64,000 nt of DNA from Sphaerisporangium dianthi (GCF_042654065.1 NZ_JBHSFP010000001.1:124001-188000), one strand, 5' to 3'; positions 26,402-35,701 are shown, numbered from the stretch's first letter. Translations and numbers: made by a program. The notes: generated from the sequence alone by a model not told the origin.

Positions 26402-29062
26402 TCAGCGGGAGTCGCACTCGCCGCGGGCCGCCGCGCCGCGGGCCGCCTCCAGGCGGGCGACGGGGACGCGGAACGGCGAGCAGGACACGTAGTCCAGGCC
26501 GATCTCGTGGCAGAAGCGGACCGACTCGGGGTCGCCGCCGTGCTCGCCACAGATGCCGATCTTGAGATCCGGGCGGGTCGCCCGCCCTTCCTTCACGGCG
26601 ATGGTCATCAGCCTGCCGACGCCCTCGCGGTCGATGCTCTCGAACGGCGAGACCCCGAAGATGCCCAGGTCGAGATAGCGCGAGAAGAAGGCGCCCTCGA
26701 CGTCGTCCCGGGAGAATCCCCAGGTCATCTGGGTGAGGTCGTTGGTGCCGAAGGAGAAGAAGTGCGCGGCCTCCGCGATCTGGCCGGCGGTCAGCGCCGC
26801 GCGCGGCACCTCGATCATCGTGCCGATCGCCGCCTCGACCTGGGCCTCCGCGAGGATCCGCAGCGCCTCGTCCCTGACGTGCTCCAGCTCCTGCACCGCC
26901 CCGACCAGCGGGATCATGATCTCGGCCCGGGGGTCGCCGCCCGCGGCGCGGCGTTCGGCCGCCGCCTGGGCGATGGCCCGCACCTGCATGGCGAACAGTC
27001 CCGGGATCACGAGCCCGAGCCGCACGCCGCGCAGGCCGAGCATCGGGTTCTCCTCGTGCAGGCGCCTGACCGCCGCGAGCAGCCTGCGGTCGCGGCCGGA
27101 GGCGCCGTCGCCGTCCAGCGCGACCTTCACCGACAGGGCGGTGATGTCGGGCAGGAACTCGTGCAACGGCGGGTCGATGAGGCGGACCGTCACCGGCAGG
27201 CCGTCCATCGCCGCGAAGATGCCGACGAAGTCGGACTTCTGCAGCGGCTCCAGCGCGTCCAGGGCCGCCTTCCGCTCTTCGCCGGACACCGCGAGGATCA
27301 GATCCTCCACGAGCCGGCGGCGCTCGCCCAGGAACATGTGCTCGGTGCGGCAGAGCCCGATGCCCTCGGCGCCGAACCTGCGCGCCCGCTCGGCGTCCTC
27401 GGGGGTGTCGGCGTTGGCCCGCACCGCGAGACGGCGCCGCCCGTCGGCGTGGACCATGACGCGGTGCACGGCGCTGATCAGGTCGTCGGACAGGTCGCCC
27501 GTGCCTTCGAAGTACCGCACGACGGGCGAGGCCATGACAGGCACCTCGCCGCGGTACACCTCGCCGGTGGAGCCGTCGATCGAGATGACGTCGCCCTCCT
27601 CGACGACCACGCCGCCGGGGGCGGTGAAGCGCCGTTCCCTGGTGTCGACGTCGAGCTGCTCGGCGCCGCACACGCAGGTCTTGCCCATGCCTCGGGCGAC
27701 GACGGCGGCGTGCGAGGTCTTGCCGCCCCTGCTGGTCAGCACGCCGCGGGCGGCGATCATGCCGGCGAGGTCGTCGGGGGTGGTCTCGCGGCGGACCAGG
27801 ATGACGTCCTCGCCCTGGGCGGCCAGTTCCTCGGCGCGCTCGGAGCAGAAGACCGCCTTGCCCACGGCGGCGCCCGGCGAGGCGTTCATGCCCTTGGCGA
27901 TCGGCCTGAGGTCGTCGTGCCCGGCGAACCTCGGGAACATCAGGTGGGCGAGCTGGTCGCCGGTGACGCGCGCGACGGCCTCGTCCATGTCGATGAGGCC
28001 CTGGTCGACGAGCTGGATCGCGATGCGGAACGCCGCCTCCGCGGTGCGCTTTCCGACGCGGGTCTGCAGCATCCACAGCTTGCCGCGCTCGATCGTGAAC
28101 TCGATGTCGCACAGGTCGCGGTAGTGGTTCTCCAGCGTCCGCATGATGCCGAGGAGCGCGTGGTAGGAGCCGGCGTCGATCTTCTCGAGCTGCTGCAGCG
28201 GGATCGTGTTGCGGATGCCGGCCACGACGTCCTCGCCCTGGGCGTTCTGCAGGTAGTCGCCGTACACGCCCCGGTTCCCCGTGCCGGGGTCGCGGGTGAA
28301 GGCGACGCCGGTGCCGGAGTCCATGCCGAGGTTGCCGAAGACCATCGCGACGATGTTGACGGCCGTGCCGAGGTCGGTGGGGATGCGCTCCTGGCGGCGG
28401 TAGACGACCGCGCGCGGGGCGTTCCAGGACCCGAAGACCGCCTCGACGGCCATGTGCAGTTGCACGCGCGGGTCCGCGGGGAACTCCCCGCCGGTCTCGT
28501 CCTTGACGATGCCCTTGAAGGTCTGCACAAGGTGGTGGAAGTCGGACGCGGTGAGCTCAAGGTCGCTGGTCACGCCGTTGTGCCGCTTGGCGTCCTCGAT
28601 GGCGTCCTCGAACCGGTCGCCCTCGATGCCGAGGACGGTCCTGCCGAACATCTGGATGAGCCTGCGGTAGGAGTCCCAGGCGAAACGCTCGTTGCCGGCC
28701 TGCTCGGACAGCCCGTGGACGGACTCGTCGTTGAGGCCGATGTTGAGGACGGTCTCCATCATGCCGGGCATCGAGAACTTCGCACCGGAGCGGACGCTGA
28801 CCAGTAGCGGATCATCGGCGGCGCCGAGGCGCTTGCCCATGCGGTCCTCCATGGCGCGAAGGTGCTCGCCGACCTCGTCCCAGAGCCCCTGCGGCACCCC
28901 GCCTTCGGTCAGGAAATGGCGGCACGCCTCCGTTGTGATCGTGAACCCCGGCGGCACGGGAAGGCCGAGGTTCGTCATCTCGGCGAGATTGGCGCCTTTG
29001 CCGCCGAGCAGGTCCTTGAGATCTTTGTTGCCCTCGGTGAACCCGTATACGTATTTGGGCAC
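26402..29062 (-). CDS. ppdK: Pyruvate, phosphate dikinase
   Basis: This is an 886-residue complete PPDK, which interconverts pyruvate, ATP and phosphate with PEP, AMP and pyrophosphate. The N-terminal nucleotide-binding domain begins KYVYGFTEGNKDLKDLLGGKGANLAEM. The phospho-carrying His lies in TSRGGKTSHAAVVARGMGK near residue 450. The C-terminal PEP/pyruvate TIM barrel contains GICGEHGGDPESVRFC with the catalytic Cys. The start is GTG with AAGGAG six bases before it. It is the last gene before a 578-bp divergent region with several DasR-like palindromes, which suggests control by amino-sugar availability; that link is inference. Confidence 0.97.
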   Translation of the reverse strand: MPKYVYGFTEGNKDLKDLLGGKGANLAEMTNLGLPVPPGFTITTEACRHFLTEGGVPQGLWDEVGEHLRAMEDRMGKRLGAADDPLLVSVRSGAKFSMPGMMETVLNIGLNDESVHGLSEQAGNERFAWDSYRRLIQMFGRTVLGIEGDRFEDAIEDAKRHNGVTSDLELTASDFHHLVQTFKGIVKDETGGEFPADPRVQLHMAVEAVFGSWNAPRAVVYRRQERIPTDLGTAVNIVAMVFGNLGMDSGTGVAFTRDPGTGNRGVYGDYLQNAQGEDVVAGIRNTIPLQQLEKIDAGSYHALLGIMRTLENHYRDLCDIEFTIERGKLWMLQTRVGKRTAEAAFRIAIQLVDQGLIDMDEAVARVTGDQLAHLMFPRFAGHDDLRPIAKGMNASPGAAVGKAVFCSERAEELAAQGEDVILVRRETTPDDLAGMIAARGVLTSRGGKTSHAAVVARGMGKTCVCGAEQLDVDTRERRFTAPGGVVVEEGDVISIDGSTGEVYRGEVPVMASPVVRYFEGTGDLSDDLISAVHRVMVHADGRRRLAVRANADTPEDAERARRFGAEGIGLCRTEHMFLGERRRLVEDLILAVSGEERKAALDALEPLQKSDFVGIFAAMDGLPVTVRLIDPPLHEFLPDITALSVKVALDGDGASGRDRRLLAAVRRLHEENPMLGLRGVRLGLVIPGLFAMQVRAIAQAAAERRAAGGDPRAEIMIPLVGAVQELEHVRDEALRILAEAQVEAAIGTMIEVPRAALTAGQIAEAAHFFSFGTNDLTQMTWGFSRDDVEGAFFSRYLDLGIFGVSPFESIDREGVGRLMTIAVKEGRATRPDLKIGICGEHGGDPESVRFCHEIGLDYVSCSPFRVPVARLEAARGAAARGECDSR

Positions 29063-29249
29063 TGGGACTCCTTCAACGACTCCAATGGCGTACGGTTACC
29101 CCCCTGTTCTTGGACTCTACCTATTTTCGTCCCACGGAAACGACACCCACCCTTCTCAGAGGCGTTCGCGCTGCTAGGCGAGCCACAGAGGTCTACTCCA
29201 CCGCCCCGCACGACTCCCGGACCGGGGAAACTCCCGGCCCGAAGAGACG

Positions 29250-29449
29250 TGGTGCACACCAATTATCGACACGCCGGCAAAGGCCGACGCCCGGGGCGCG
29301 CCGCGATTATTGGTATAGACCACGGCCGCCACGGTGAATTCCCTTCGCACAGCCCCCACGCCGAGGCGGCAAGCCTTTGCCACAGGCCGTCTCCACCGCT
29401 TATTGGTGTAGACCATGACCGCCGGCGGAAGCTTTGTTGGTATAGACCA
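29250..29449. promoter_or_regulatory. Cluster of DasR/NagR-like (dre) palindromes
   Basis: Within the 578-bp gap 29063-29640 I find TGGTATAGACCA at 29311-29322 and 29438-29449, TGGTGTAGACCA at 29404-29415, and a weaker TGGTGCACACCA at 29250-29261. They match the core of the dre consensus (ACTGGTCTAGACCAGT) bound by the GntR-family regulator DasR/NagR in actinomycetes. They lie between divergent ppdK and the class IV aminotransferase gene. The remainder of the gap shows no gene. Confidence 0.7.
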
Positions 29450-29640
29450 TTTCGCCGTCGGACGCCATGCCGGCGAAGATCGCGGACGGCCGCCGCGCAC
29501 GGTACCCGGCGGGCGGCGCCCGGCCCTCGGAACGGAGACGGCCGCCCGGCGGCGGGGCGATTCCGCCCTACCGTCACGCCTCGGGCGAACAAGGACGCCG
29601 CCGAGCCTGGACGGACACTGGAAGGTGCCAGGATGACCGC

Positions 29641-30429
29641 ATGATGGAGCTGAACGGACGCCCCGTGACCCCCGGCGAGCTGGGTCCGCTGGCGCTCTAC
29701 AACTACGGGCACTTCACCACCATGCGGGTCGAGGACCTGCGCGTCCGCGGCCTGTCACTCCACCTCGACCGGCTGCTCGGCGACTGCCGCGTCGTCCACG
29801 GGGTCGAGCTCGACCTCGACCGGGTGCGCCACCTGGTCCGCCGCGCGGCGGCCGCGGCCGCCTCGCCTGCGGTCGTCCGGGTGACCGTCTTCGACCCCGA
29901 GCTGGATCTCGCGCGCCCGGCGGAGAAGGCGCACCCCGAGATCCTGGTCACCACCCGGCCCGTCCCCGCCGACCGGCGGCCTCCCGCGCTCGGCGTCGCC
30001 GAGTACGAGCGCGACCTGCCGGAGGTCAAGCACTCGGGCATGTTCGGCGCGCTGCTGCAGCGCCGCTTCGCCCAGGCGAACGGGTACGACGACGTGCTGT
30101 TCGTCAACGCCCGCTCCCAGGTGACCGAGGGGCCCACCTGGAACATCGGGTTCATCCGGGGCGGCCGGGTCCTGTGGCCGCGCTCCGACCGCCTCGACGG
30201 TGTGACCATGCGCCTGCTGGACGAGGCGCTGCGCCGCGCGGGCGTCCCGTCCGAGGCCGCCGACGTCGACACCGACGAGCTGGCCACGATGGACGCCGCC
30301 TTCGTCACCGACGCCGCCGCCGGCCCGCGCCCCGTCGGCGCCATCGAGGGCGCCGGCCTGTCGGTCGACGAGCCGCTCCTCACCACCGTGCGCAGAGAGT
30401 ACGCCGCCCTCCCCGCCGACCTCCTGTAA
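29641..30429 (+). CDS. Class IV aminotransferase / aminodeoxychorismate lyase-like
   Basis: This is a 262-residue fold-type IV PLP enzyme. The active-site Lys is in LPEVKHSGMFGALLQRRF (near residue 138). The phosphate-binding loop region includes EGPTWNIGFI, where related enzymes have EG-S-N. It could be an aminodeoxychorismate lyase (PabC), a D-amino acid aminotransferase or a branched-chain aminotransferase; the short length favours PabC-like. The ATG at 29641 or 29644 follows AGGATGA. The gene is the first of its strand after the dre-like cluster. Confidence 0.82.
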   Translation: MMELNGRPVTPGELGPLALYNYGHFTTMRVEDLRVRGLSLHLDRLLGDCRVVHGVELDLDRVRHLVRRAAAAAASPAVVRVTVFDPELDLARPAEKAHPEILVTTRPVPADRRPPALGVAEYERDLPEVKHSGMFGALLQRRFAQANGYDDVLFVNARSQVTEGPTWNIGFIRGGRVLWPRSDRLDGVTMRLLDEALRRAGVPSEAADVDTDELATMDAAFVTDAAAGPRPVGAIEGAGLSVDEPLLTTVRREYAALPADLL

Positions 30430-30445
30430 GCCACCGCCGCCCGGG

Positions 30446-31300
30446 TCAGGCTCCGCGGACGGGGGCGGCCCCGGTGGCGGAGGCGACCAGGTCCTCGTAC
30501 ACGTCCCGGCCGGTGGTGAAGGCGCCGAGCCGGACGGTCTTGTTCGTGCCGTGGTAGTCGCTCGACCCGGTGACCCGCAGCCCGAGGTCACGGGCGAGCG
30601 CGCGCACGTGCTCACGGTCGCCGGGAGTGTGGTCGCCGTGGTCGGCCTCCACCCCCCACATGCCGGCCTTCGCGAGGCGGGCGATCAGCGCGTCGGGGAC
30701 GATGTGGCCGCGCCGCCCGGCCCTCGGATGCGCCAGCACCGACACCCCGCCCGCCTCGCCCACCAGGCGCACGGCGGTGAACACGTCGATGTCGGTCTTC
30801 GGCAGCCGGTAGCGGCGGCCCAGCCATTCCGGCGCGAACGCCTCGTCGACCGAGCCGACCAGGCCACGCCGGACGAGCGCCTGGGCGATGTGCGGGCGTC
30901 CCACCGTGGCGCCGCCCGCGCGGGCGCGGATCTCGGGGACCGTGACGTCGATGCCGTCGGCGTTCAGCAACGCGACGATCTTCTCGCTGCGCAGGTCACG
31001 CGACCGGCGGACCCTCGCCAGTTCCTTGGCCAGCGGCGCGTGGGCGGGGTCGAACAGGTAGGCCAGCAGGTGCAGCCCGACGGACGACTCGGCGCCGTGC
31101 CAGCGCCCCGACAGCTCGGCGCCCGGCACGAGCGTCAGGCCGGGAGGCACGGCGTCCTCGGCGGCCTCCCAGCCGGCCGTCGTGTCGTGGTCGGTGAGCG
31201 CGACCACGTCCAGCCCGGCGGCGACGGCCGCGGCCATCAGCGCGCCGGGGGTGTCGGTGCCGTCGCTGGCGGTGGAGTGCGCGTGCAGGTCGATCCGCAT
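30446..31300 (-). CDS. PHP domain metal-dependent phosphoesterase
   Basis: This is a 284-residue PHP-family enzyme of the TrpH/RNase AM type. The metal-binding motif IDLHAHSTASDGTDTP is at the N-terminus, followed by ALTDHDTTAGW (motif II), LVPGAELSG, SVLAHPRAGRRG and the final SGSSDYHG-type motif (TGSSDYHGTNK). Relatives hydrolyse 3',5'-nucleoside bisphosphates or trim RNA 5' ends; the substrate here is not determined. It converges closely with the aminotransferase gene, leaving 16 bp between stops. Confidence 0.92.
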   Translation of the reverse strand: MRIDLHAHSTASDGTDTPGALMAAAVAAGLDVVALTDHDTTAGWEAAEDAVPPGLTLVPGAELSGRWHGAESSVGLHLLAYLFDPAHAPLAKELARVRRSRDLRSEKIVALLNADGIDVTVPEIRARAGGATVGRPHIAQALVRRGLVGSVDEAFAPEWLGRRYRLPKTDIDVFTAVRLVGEAGGVSVLAHPRAGRRGHIVPDALIARLAKAGMWGVEADHGDHTPGDREHVRALARDLGLRVTGSSDYHGTNKTVRLGAFTTGRDVYEDLVASATGAAPVRGA

Positions 31301-31420
31301 AGGAGGAGCGTCTCAGCATCACGCCCACCGTGGGCAGCCGCCCCGCCCGCCGTCGCGGCAGCGTCCGGCGCATCGTGCCGCCTGGGCGCGATCGACCGCT
31401 GAATCCGGTTATATACCTGT

Positions 31421-32554
31421 ATGTCAGCCGTGCACGTTGCTCGTTGGTGGCGTCTCGCCGTCGTTCTGCTGTCGGTCCCGCCGCTGCTGCTCGTGGCGAG
31501 CGGAGCCTGGCTCCTGCTGATCGGTGCGGGCGCGCCGGCGCCGCGCCCCCACCCCGCAGGCCAGGACGCGCTGTGGCTGGGGCACGCGTGGGTGGACGGG
31601 CGGAACGGCGAGCCGGAGTTGGCGGCGCTCGCCGGGCGGATCCGGGGCGGCGGCATCGGCGACGTCTACCTGCACGCCGGTCCCCTCGACTACGACGGCG
31701 CCCTGCCTGCCTCCCGGTATCCGCGCGCCGCGTGGGCGGTCGGCGCGCTCCACCGGGCCGTCCCCGGGCTGCGCGTGCACGCCTGGCTCGGCCAGCTCGT
31801 GGACCCGGGGAAGCTCGACCTGGCCTCGCCGTCCGTACGGGCAGGCGTGGTGCGCTCGGCCACACAGGCGATGGCCGCCGGCTTCGACGGGGTGCACTAC
31901 AACTTCGAGCCGACGCCCGACGGCGACCGCGGGCTGCTGGAGCTCCTCGACGCCACCCGCGCGGCCGTACCGCGCGGCCAGGGCGTGCTGTCGATGTCCG
32001 TCCACCACATCGAGCCCTTGCCCGGCGTGGCCCTGGCCGGAAACGCGCTGCTCGGGCATCCCAAGTGGTGGACGCCCGGTTATCTGACCGAGGTCGCCCG
32101 CCGGGTGGACCAGGTGGCGGTGATGAGCTACGACACCGCGCAGCCGACCGAGGCCCTGTACACCGGATATGTCAGGCGGCAGACGGAGCTGGCCCTCGCG
32201 GCGGTCCCGCCGGGCACCCGGCTCGTCATGGGACTGCCCGCCTACCACGACGACAACCTGCTCAGGCACGCCTCCGCCGAGACCGTGGCCGCCGCCGTGC
32301 GCGGCGTGCGCCTCGGCCTCGGCACGGACGCCCGGCCGGGCTTCGGAGTCGCGCTGTACGCGGACTTCGCCGCCACGGCCGCCGACTGGGCCTCCTACCA
32401 GCGCGACTGGGAGGGCACGCGCCCGGCGTCCTCCGGCAACGCCCAGACCTCCACGGCGTTCCCAGGGCGCGCCCCGCCTCCCCCACGAGGGGGTCAAGAA
32501 GCGGAGGGCCGCCTGCTGACCGTGTGGCCGCCCCTCTCGCAGCCGCGCCCGTGA
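31421..32554 (+). CDS. Membrane-anchored GH18-like hypothetical protein
   Basis: This is a 377-residue protein with one N-terminal membrane segment (LAVVLLSVPPLLLVASGAWL), which would anchor it to the outside of the membrane. The remainder looks like a TIM barrel of the glycoside hydrolase 18 type: GIGDVYLHAG, AGFDGVHYNFEPTPDG at the position of the DxxDxDxE catalytic strand, and VDQVAVMSYDTA. The Glu of NFEP is the likely counterpart of the catalytic acid, but the preceding Asp residues are only partly conserved. The last 45 residues are Pro/Arg-rich and may be unstructured. A TATATA hexamer lies 5 bases before the ATG and no ribosome site is present, so the mRNA may be leaderless. Confidence 0.75.
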   Translation: MSAVHVARWWRLAVVLLSVPPLLLVASGAWLLLIGAGAPAPRPHPAGQDALWLGHAWVDGRNGEPELAALAGRIRGGGIGDVYLHAGPLDYDGALPASRYPRAAWAVGALHRAVPGLRVHAWLGQLVDPGKLDLASPSVRAGVVRSATQAMAAGFDGVHYNFEPTPDGDRGLLELLDATRAAVPRGQGVLSMSVHHIEPLPGVALAGNALLGHPKWWTPGYLTEVARRVDQVAVMSYDTAQPTEALYTGYVRRQTELALAAVPPGTRLVMGLPAYHDDNLLRHASAETVAAAVRGVRLGLGTDARPGFGVALYADFAATAADWASYQRDWEGTRPASSGNAQTSTAFPGRAPPPPRGGQEAEGRLLTVWPPLSQPRP

Positions 32555-32584
32555 TCCGCGGGGACGCCCGGATCGGCGCACGGC

Positions 32585-33466
32585 TCAGCGGGCCGGGGCC
32601 GCCACCTTGCCGATGCCGAGGGTGTTGACGGCGGGGAGCAGGCCGGACTCCAGGGCTGCGACCAGGAGGGGCGTGGTGAGCTCGGCGAGACGCTCGGCCC
32701 CGTCCCCGCCGATCGCCCGCCACGGCTCGATCGCGAGGTCGTCGGTGATCCGCTCGACGGTGTCGCGCAGCCGGTGGCCCTGCTCGGTCGCCGTGCCGTC
32801 CGGGCCGACCAGCCCGCGAGCGGCGAGGCGGTCGCGGGCCGCGTCCCACTCCTGCGCGGTCCACCCGCGGGCGGCGAACGCCTCGCGCGGGGCGCCGCCG
32901 ACCGCGGCCAGCGAGACCAGCGCCTCGCACGGGTCGAGGTCGCAGGTGACCAGCGCGGCGATGTGCCCGTCGCCCCGGTGTTCGCGCAGGACGCCGATGG
33001 CCTGCCACAACACCAGGTGCGGCTCGTCCGGCCACGGCAGCGCGGCGTTCGCGGCGGCGAGCGGGCGGCCCCCGATGCCCGCGGCCTCCGCCGCCTCTCT
33101 GGCCAGCCGCGCGGCCTCGGCGACGCCGGGGGCGCCGGCGTCGCCGCCGAGCAGCGTCCGGTACATGCGGTCCACGGCGCGCAGGCGGGCTTCCAGCACC
33201 TTCGCGGGGGAGGCGACGGTCCACGCGGCCGGGACGTGCTCGGCGACCGTGCGCGGGCTGAAGCTGTAGAAGGTCGCGGCCACCAGTTCGGCGGAGGCCT
33301 CCCCCAGCGGCGCGGACCGCCAGGCGAAGTAGCTCGGCCAGCGGGTGGTCACCGGGAATCCCAGGGCCGCCGCCTCGTCGAACACCTCCGGCGCGTACCA
33401 GAACGGCGCGTGCACCGGCTCCAGCTGATGCCACATCCGCCGCGCGAAACCGGGGTCTGCGACCAT
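32585..33466 (-). CDS. SCO6745-family protein
   Basis: This is a 293-residue actinobacterial protein of the SCO6745 family, a helical protein with a winged-helix-like C-terminal part (WTAQEWDAARDRLAARGLVG). The opening ARRMWHQLEPVHAPFWYAPEV is characteristic. Function is unknown. I chose the ATG at 33466 because AGGAG lies 9 bases upstream; the ATG at 33496 has no ribosome site. A 23-bp dyad lies about 107 bp upstream of the chosen start. Confidence 0.82.
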   Translation of the reverse strand: MVADPGFARRMWHQLEPVHAPFWYAPEVFDEAAALGFPVTTRWPSYFAWRSAPLGEASAELVAATFYSFSPRTVAEHVPAAWTVASPAKVLEARLRAVDRMYRTLLGGDAGAPGVAEAARLAREAAEAAGIGGRPLAAANAALPWPDEPHLVLWQAIGVLREHRGDGHIAALVTCDLDPCEALVSLAAVGGAPREAFAARGWTAQEWDAARDRLAARGLVGPDGTATEQGHRLRDTVERITDDLAIEPWRAIGGDGAERLAELTTPLLVAALESGLLPAVNTLGIGKVAAPAR

Positions 33467-33572
33467 CGTCGTCCACTCCTCCACCAGATCGAACATTCAA
33501 GAAAGATCGACAAATAGAAGGCCTCGCGAGAGCGACCGGAGATCCGGTCATCGCGTCAGCGCCGGGACCCAC

Positions 33573-33595
33573 GTTAGATAGGTTGGCTATCCAAC
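33573..33595. promoter_or_regulatory. Putative operator dyad upstream of SCO6745 gene
   Basis: GTTAGATAG, five bases, CTATCCAAC is a near-perfect 9-bp inverted repeat typical of TetR-type operators. No matching regulator is adjacent. The 33467-33845 gap otherwise shows no gene and must contain the promoter of the kinase gene on the other strand. Confidence 0.45.
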
Positions 33596-33845
33596 GTCAA
33601 GCCATTTCCTTCGCGCGGCCTCGCCCGTCCCGTGGCAGGGAGTCGAGCGGGCGGCGCGGGCGTGGCAGTACGCCGCGTCCCGCGCTCCGGGCATACCCGC
33701 TCCCCCGCCGTCCTCGATCGGTATCCTGGGACGCCGTGGCGGCTCAAGATCGTCACTGCGCTGCCGGACGGCCCCGCCGCGACGGCGCGCACCATCGGCC
33801 TCGGGGGACGGACGGCCTGCCGGGCATGGGAAGGAAGGCGTTCGC

Positions 33846-35609
33846 GTGCTGCTGGCGGCTCGATACCGGCTGGACGAGCCTCTCGGCCGCGGAGGCATGG
33901 GCGAGGTGTGGCGGGCCACCGACGAGGTCCTGAACCGTCCCGTCGCGGTCAAGCTGCTGCTGGCGCAGGCCGTCGGATCCTCGGCCGCCACGCGGTTCCG
34001 GCAGGAGGCGCGGGCCACCGCACGGCTGAACCACGCCAACGTCGTCTCCGTCTACGACTTCGGCCAGGCCGGCGACCGGCTCTTCCTCGTCATGGAACTG
34101 ATCGAGGGACACAGCCTCGCCGGGCATCTCGCCGCCGCCGGACGGCTCGGCGTCGACGAGGTGATCAGCATCGGCGCGCAGGCCGCCTCCGGCCTGGCCG
34201 CCGCGCACCGGCTCGGCGTCGTCCACCGTGACGTCAAGCCCGCCAACCTGCTGCTCACCGCGGACGGAGCGGTGAAGGTCGTCGACTTCGGCATCGCCCG
34301 GCTGGCCGACCAGGCGGCGGCGCTCACCGGAACCGGGCTGATCGTCGGCACGAGCGCCTACCTCGCCCCAGAACGCGTCCTCGGCCGCGAGGCGGGCCCG
34401 GCGTCCGACATGTACGCGCTCGGGTGCGTGCTGTACGAGCTGCTGGCCGGGCACCCGCCCTTCCGCGCGGACGTCCCGACGGCGCTGCTGTACCAGCACG
34501 TCCAGGTGCCGCCCACGCCGCCGGGCGAAGTGCGCCGGGACGTGCCCCCCGACCTGGACGACCTGCTGATGTGCCTGCTGGCCAAGGATCCCCATGCCCG
34601 CTTGGCCGCCGACCAGGTCGCCCACCGCCTCACCGGGCCTCCGGCCTCCTCCACGGCCGCCTCGCCGCCCCGCTCCTCCACCGCCGTCCCGCTTCCCCGC
34701 TCCTCCACCGCCGTGCCGCTTCCCCGCTCCTTCGGCGGGGCTCCGGCCCCCGGTTTCTTCGCGGACGCCTCACCTCCCGGCGCCGGCACGACCGTCGCGC
34801 CGGCCCTGCCGACGCCGCCATCCGCCGCGGAGCCCTCGGTGACGCGCTTCATGGCCTCCCTGCCGCCGGATGACGGGGGCGGCCACCGCACCTGGTCGAT
34901 CGCCGAGACCGATGCCGGGCGCTCGCCGGCGGTCAAGGCGTGGCGGTCGCTCCGCCGCGGTGAACGGACGCCCGTCGTCGCCGCCGGCGTCGCGGTCGCG
35001 CTCGTCGCTGCGCTCGCCTTCGCGTTCCTCCGCCCGGGCTCGGGGCCGCCCACGACCGCCGGATCGGTCGCCGGCGCGTCCGCGGGCTCGCCGTCCGCCT
35101 CCGATCCCGCGTCCCCGCAGGCGTCACCGTCCCCGTCGGCGTCCCCGTCCCCGTCCCCGTCCCCGTCCCCGTCGCCGTCGCCTTCCGCGTCCGTCCCGGC
35201 CGTGCCGGTCCCCTCACCGAACTCCGTGGTGGCCGTCGGGCCAAGGCGGCTGTCGGACGATCCGCGCGTTCTGCTGGCCCAGCTCGCCCAAGGACTGAGC
35301 TGGGCGGTCGCCCAGGGACGGCTCGACCCTCGCGTCGCGGAGAAGGCCCGCCACGACATCGAGGACCTCCGCGCCGAGCTCGGCCGGGACGACGGGCGTC
35401 ACGGCCACAGGGATCGGGGCGACCGCAAGGCGGCCGACCGCATCCGCGGCATCGTCGACGACCTGGCCGGCGCGGAACGGCACGGGAAGTTCACCGCCGG
35501 ACCGGCGCTGACCCGCCTGCTCACCCACCTGTCACAACTCGCCCGCGCCGACCACCGCGGGCCCGACGACGGCGATGACGGTGACGGTGACGGTGACGAT
35601 GACGACTAG
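33846..35609 (+). CDS. Transmembrane Ser/Thr protein kinase (PknB-like)
   Basis: This is a 587-residue Hanks-type kinase. The Gly-rich loop GRGGMGEV, ATP-binding Lys36, catalytic Asp129 in HRDVKPAN, and Asp147 of DFG are intact, so the kinase should be active. A Pro/Ser-rich stretch (residues 265-370, with repeated SSTAVPLPR) links to one transmembrane helix near 376-399. Outside, an (SP)n run precedes a helical domain (residues 475-575) of unknown function, ending in a highly acidic DDGDDGDGDGDDDD tail. There are no PASTA repeats, so the extracellular sensor differs from PknB. It starts with GTG after GGAAGG. Confidence 0.92.
   Translation: MLLAARYRLDEPLGRGGMGEVWRATDEVLNRPVAVKLLLAQAVGSSAATRFRQEARATARLNHANVVSVYDFGQAGDRLFLVMELIEGHSLAGHLAAAGRLGVDEVISIGAQAASGLAAAHRLGVVHRDVKPANLLLTADGAVKVVDFGIARLADQAAALTGTGLIVGTSAYLAPERVLGREAGPASDMYALGCVLYELLAGHPPFRADVPTALLYQHVQVPPTPPGEVRRDVPPDLDDLLMCLLAKDPHARLAADQVAHRLTGPPASSTAASPPRSSTAVPLPRSSTAVPLPRSFGGAPAPGFFADASPPGAGTTVAPALPTPPSAAEPSVTRFMASLPPDDGGGHRTWSIAETDAGRSPAVKAWRSLRRGERTPVVAAGVAVALVAALAFAFLRPGSGPPTTAGSVAGASAGSPSASDPASPQASPSPSASPSPSPSPSPSPSPSASVPAVPVPSPNSVVAVGPRRLSDDPRVLLAQLAQGLSWAVAQGRLDPRVAEKARHDIEDLRAELGRDDGRHGHRDRGDRKAADRIRGIVDDLAGAERHGKFTAGPALTRLLTHLSQLARADHRGPDDGDDGDGDGDDDD
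35129..35182. repeat. GTCCCC hexamer repeat encoding (SP)n
   Basis: Tandem GTCCCC-type hexamers encode a Ser-Pro run between the kinase transmembrane helix and its extracellular domain. Likely variable in length. Confidence 0.7.
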
Positions 35610-35701
35610 GAACCGGCCGCCGAGGAGAACGGCCCCGCCCGCCGCCGCACGCCCCGGCCGCCGCTCACCCGGCGCTCCGGGCCCCGCGGGAGAGGCGGTG
35701 A

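Noticed and set aside
35129..35182. Hexamer tract considered as a CRISPR-like or regulatory array
   Set aside because: It is in frame within the kinase gene and simply encodes Ser-Pro repeats.
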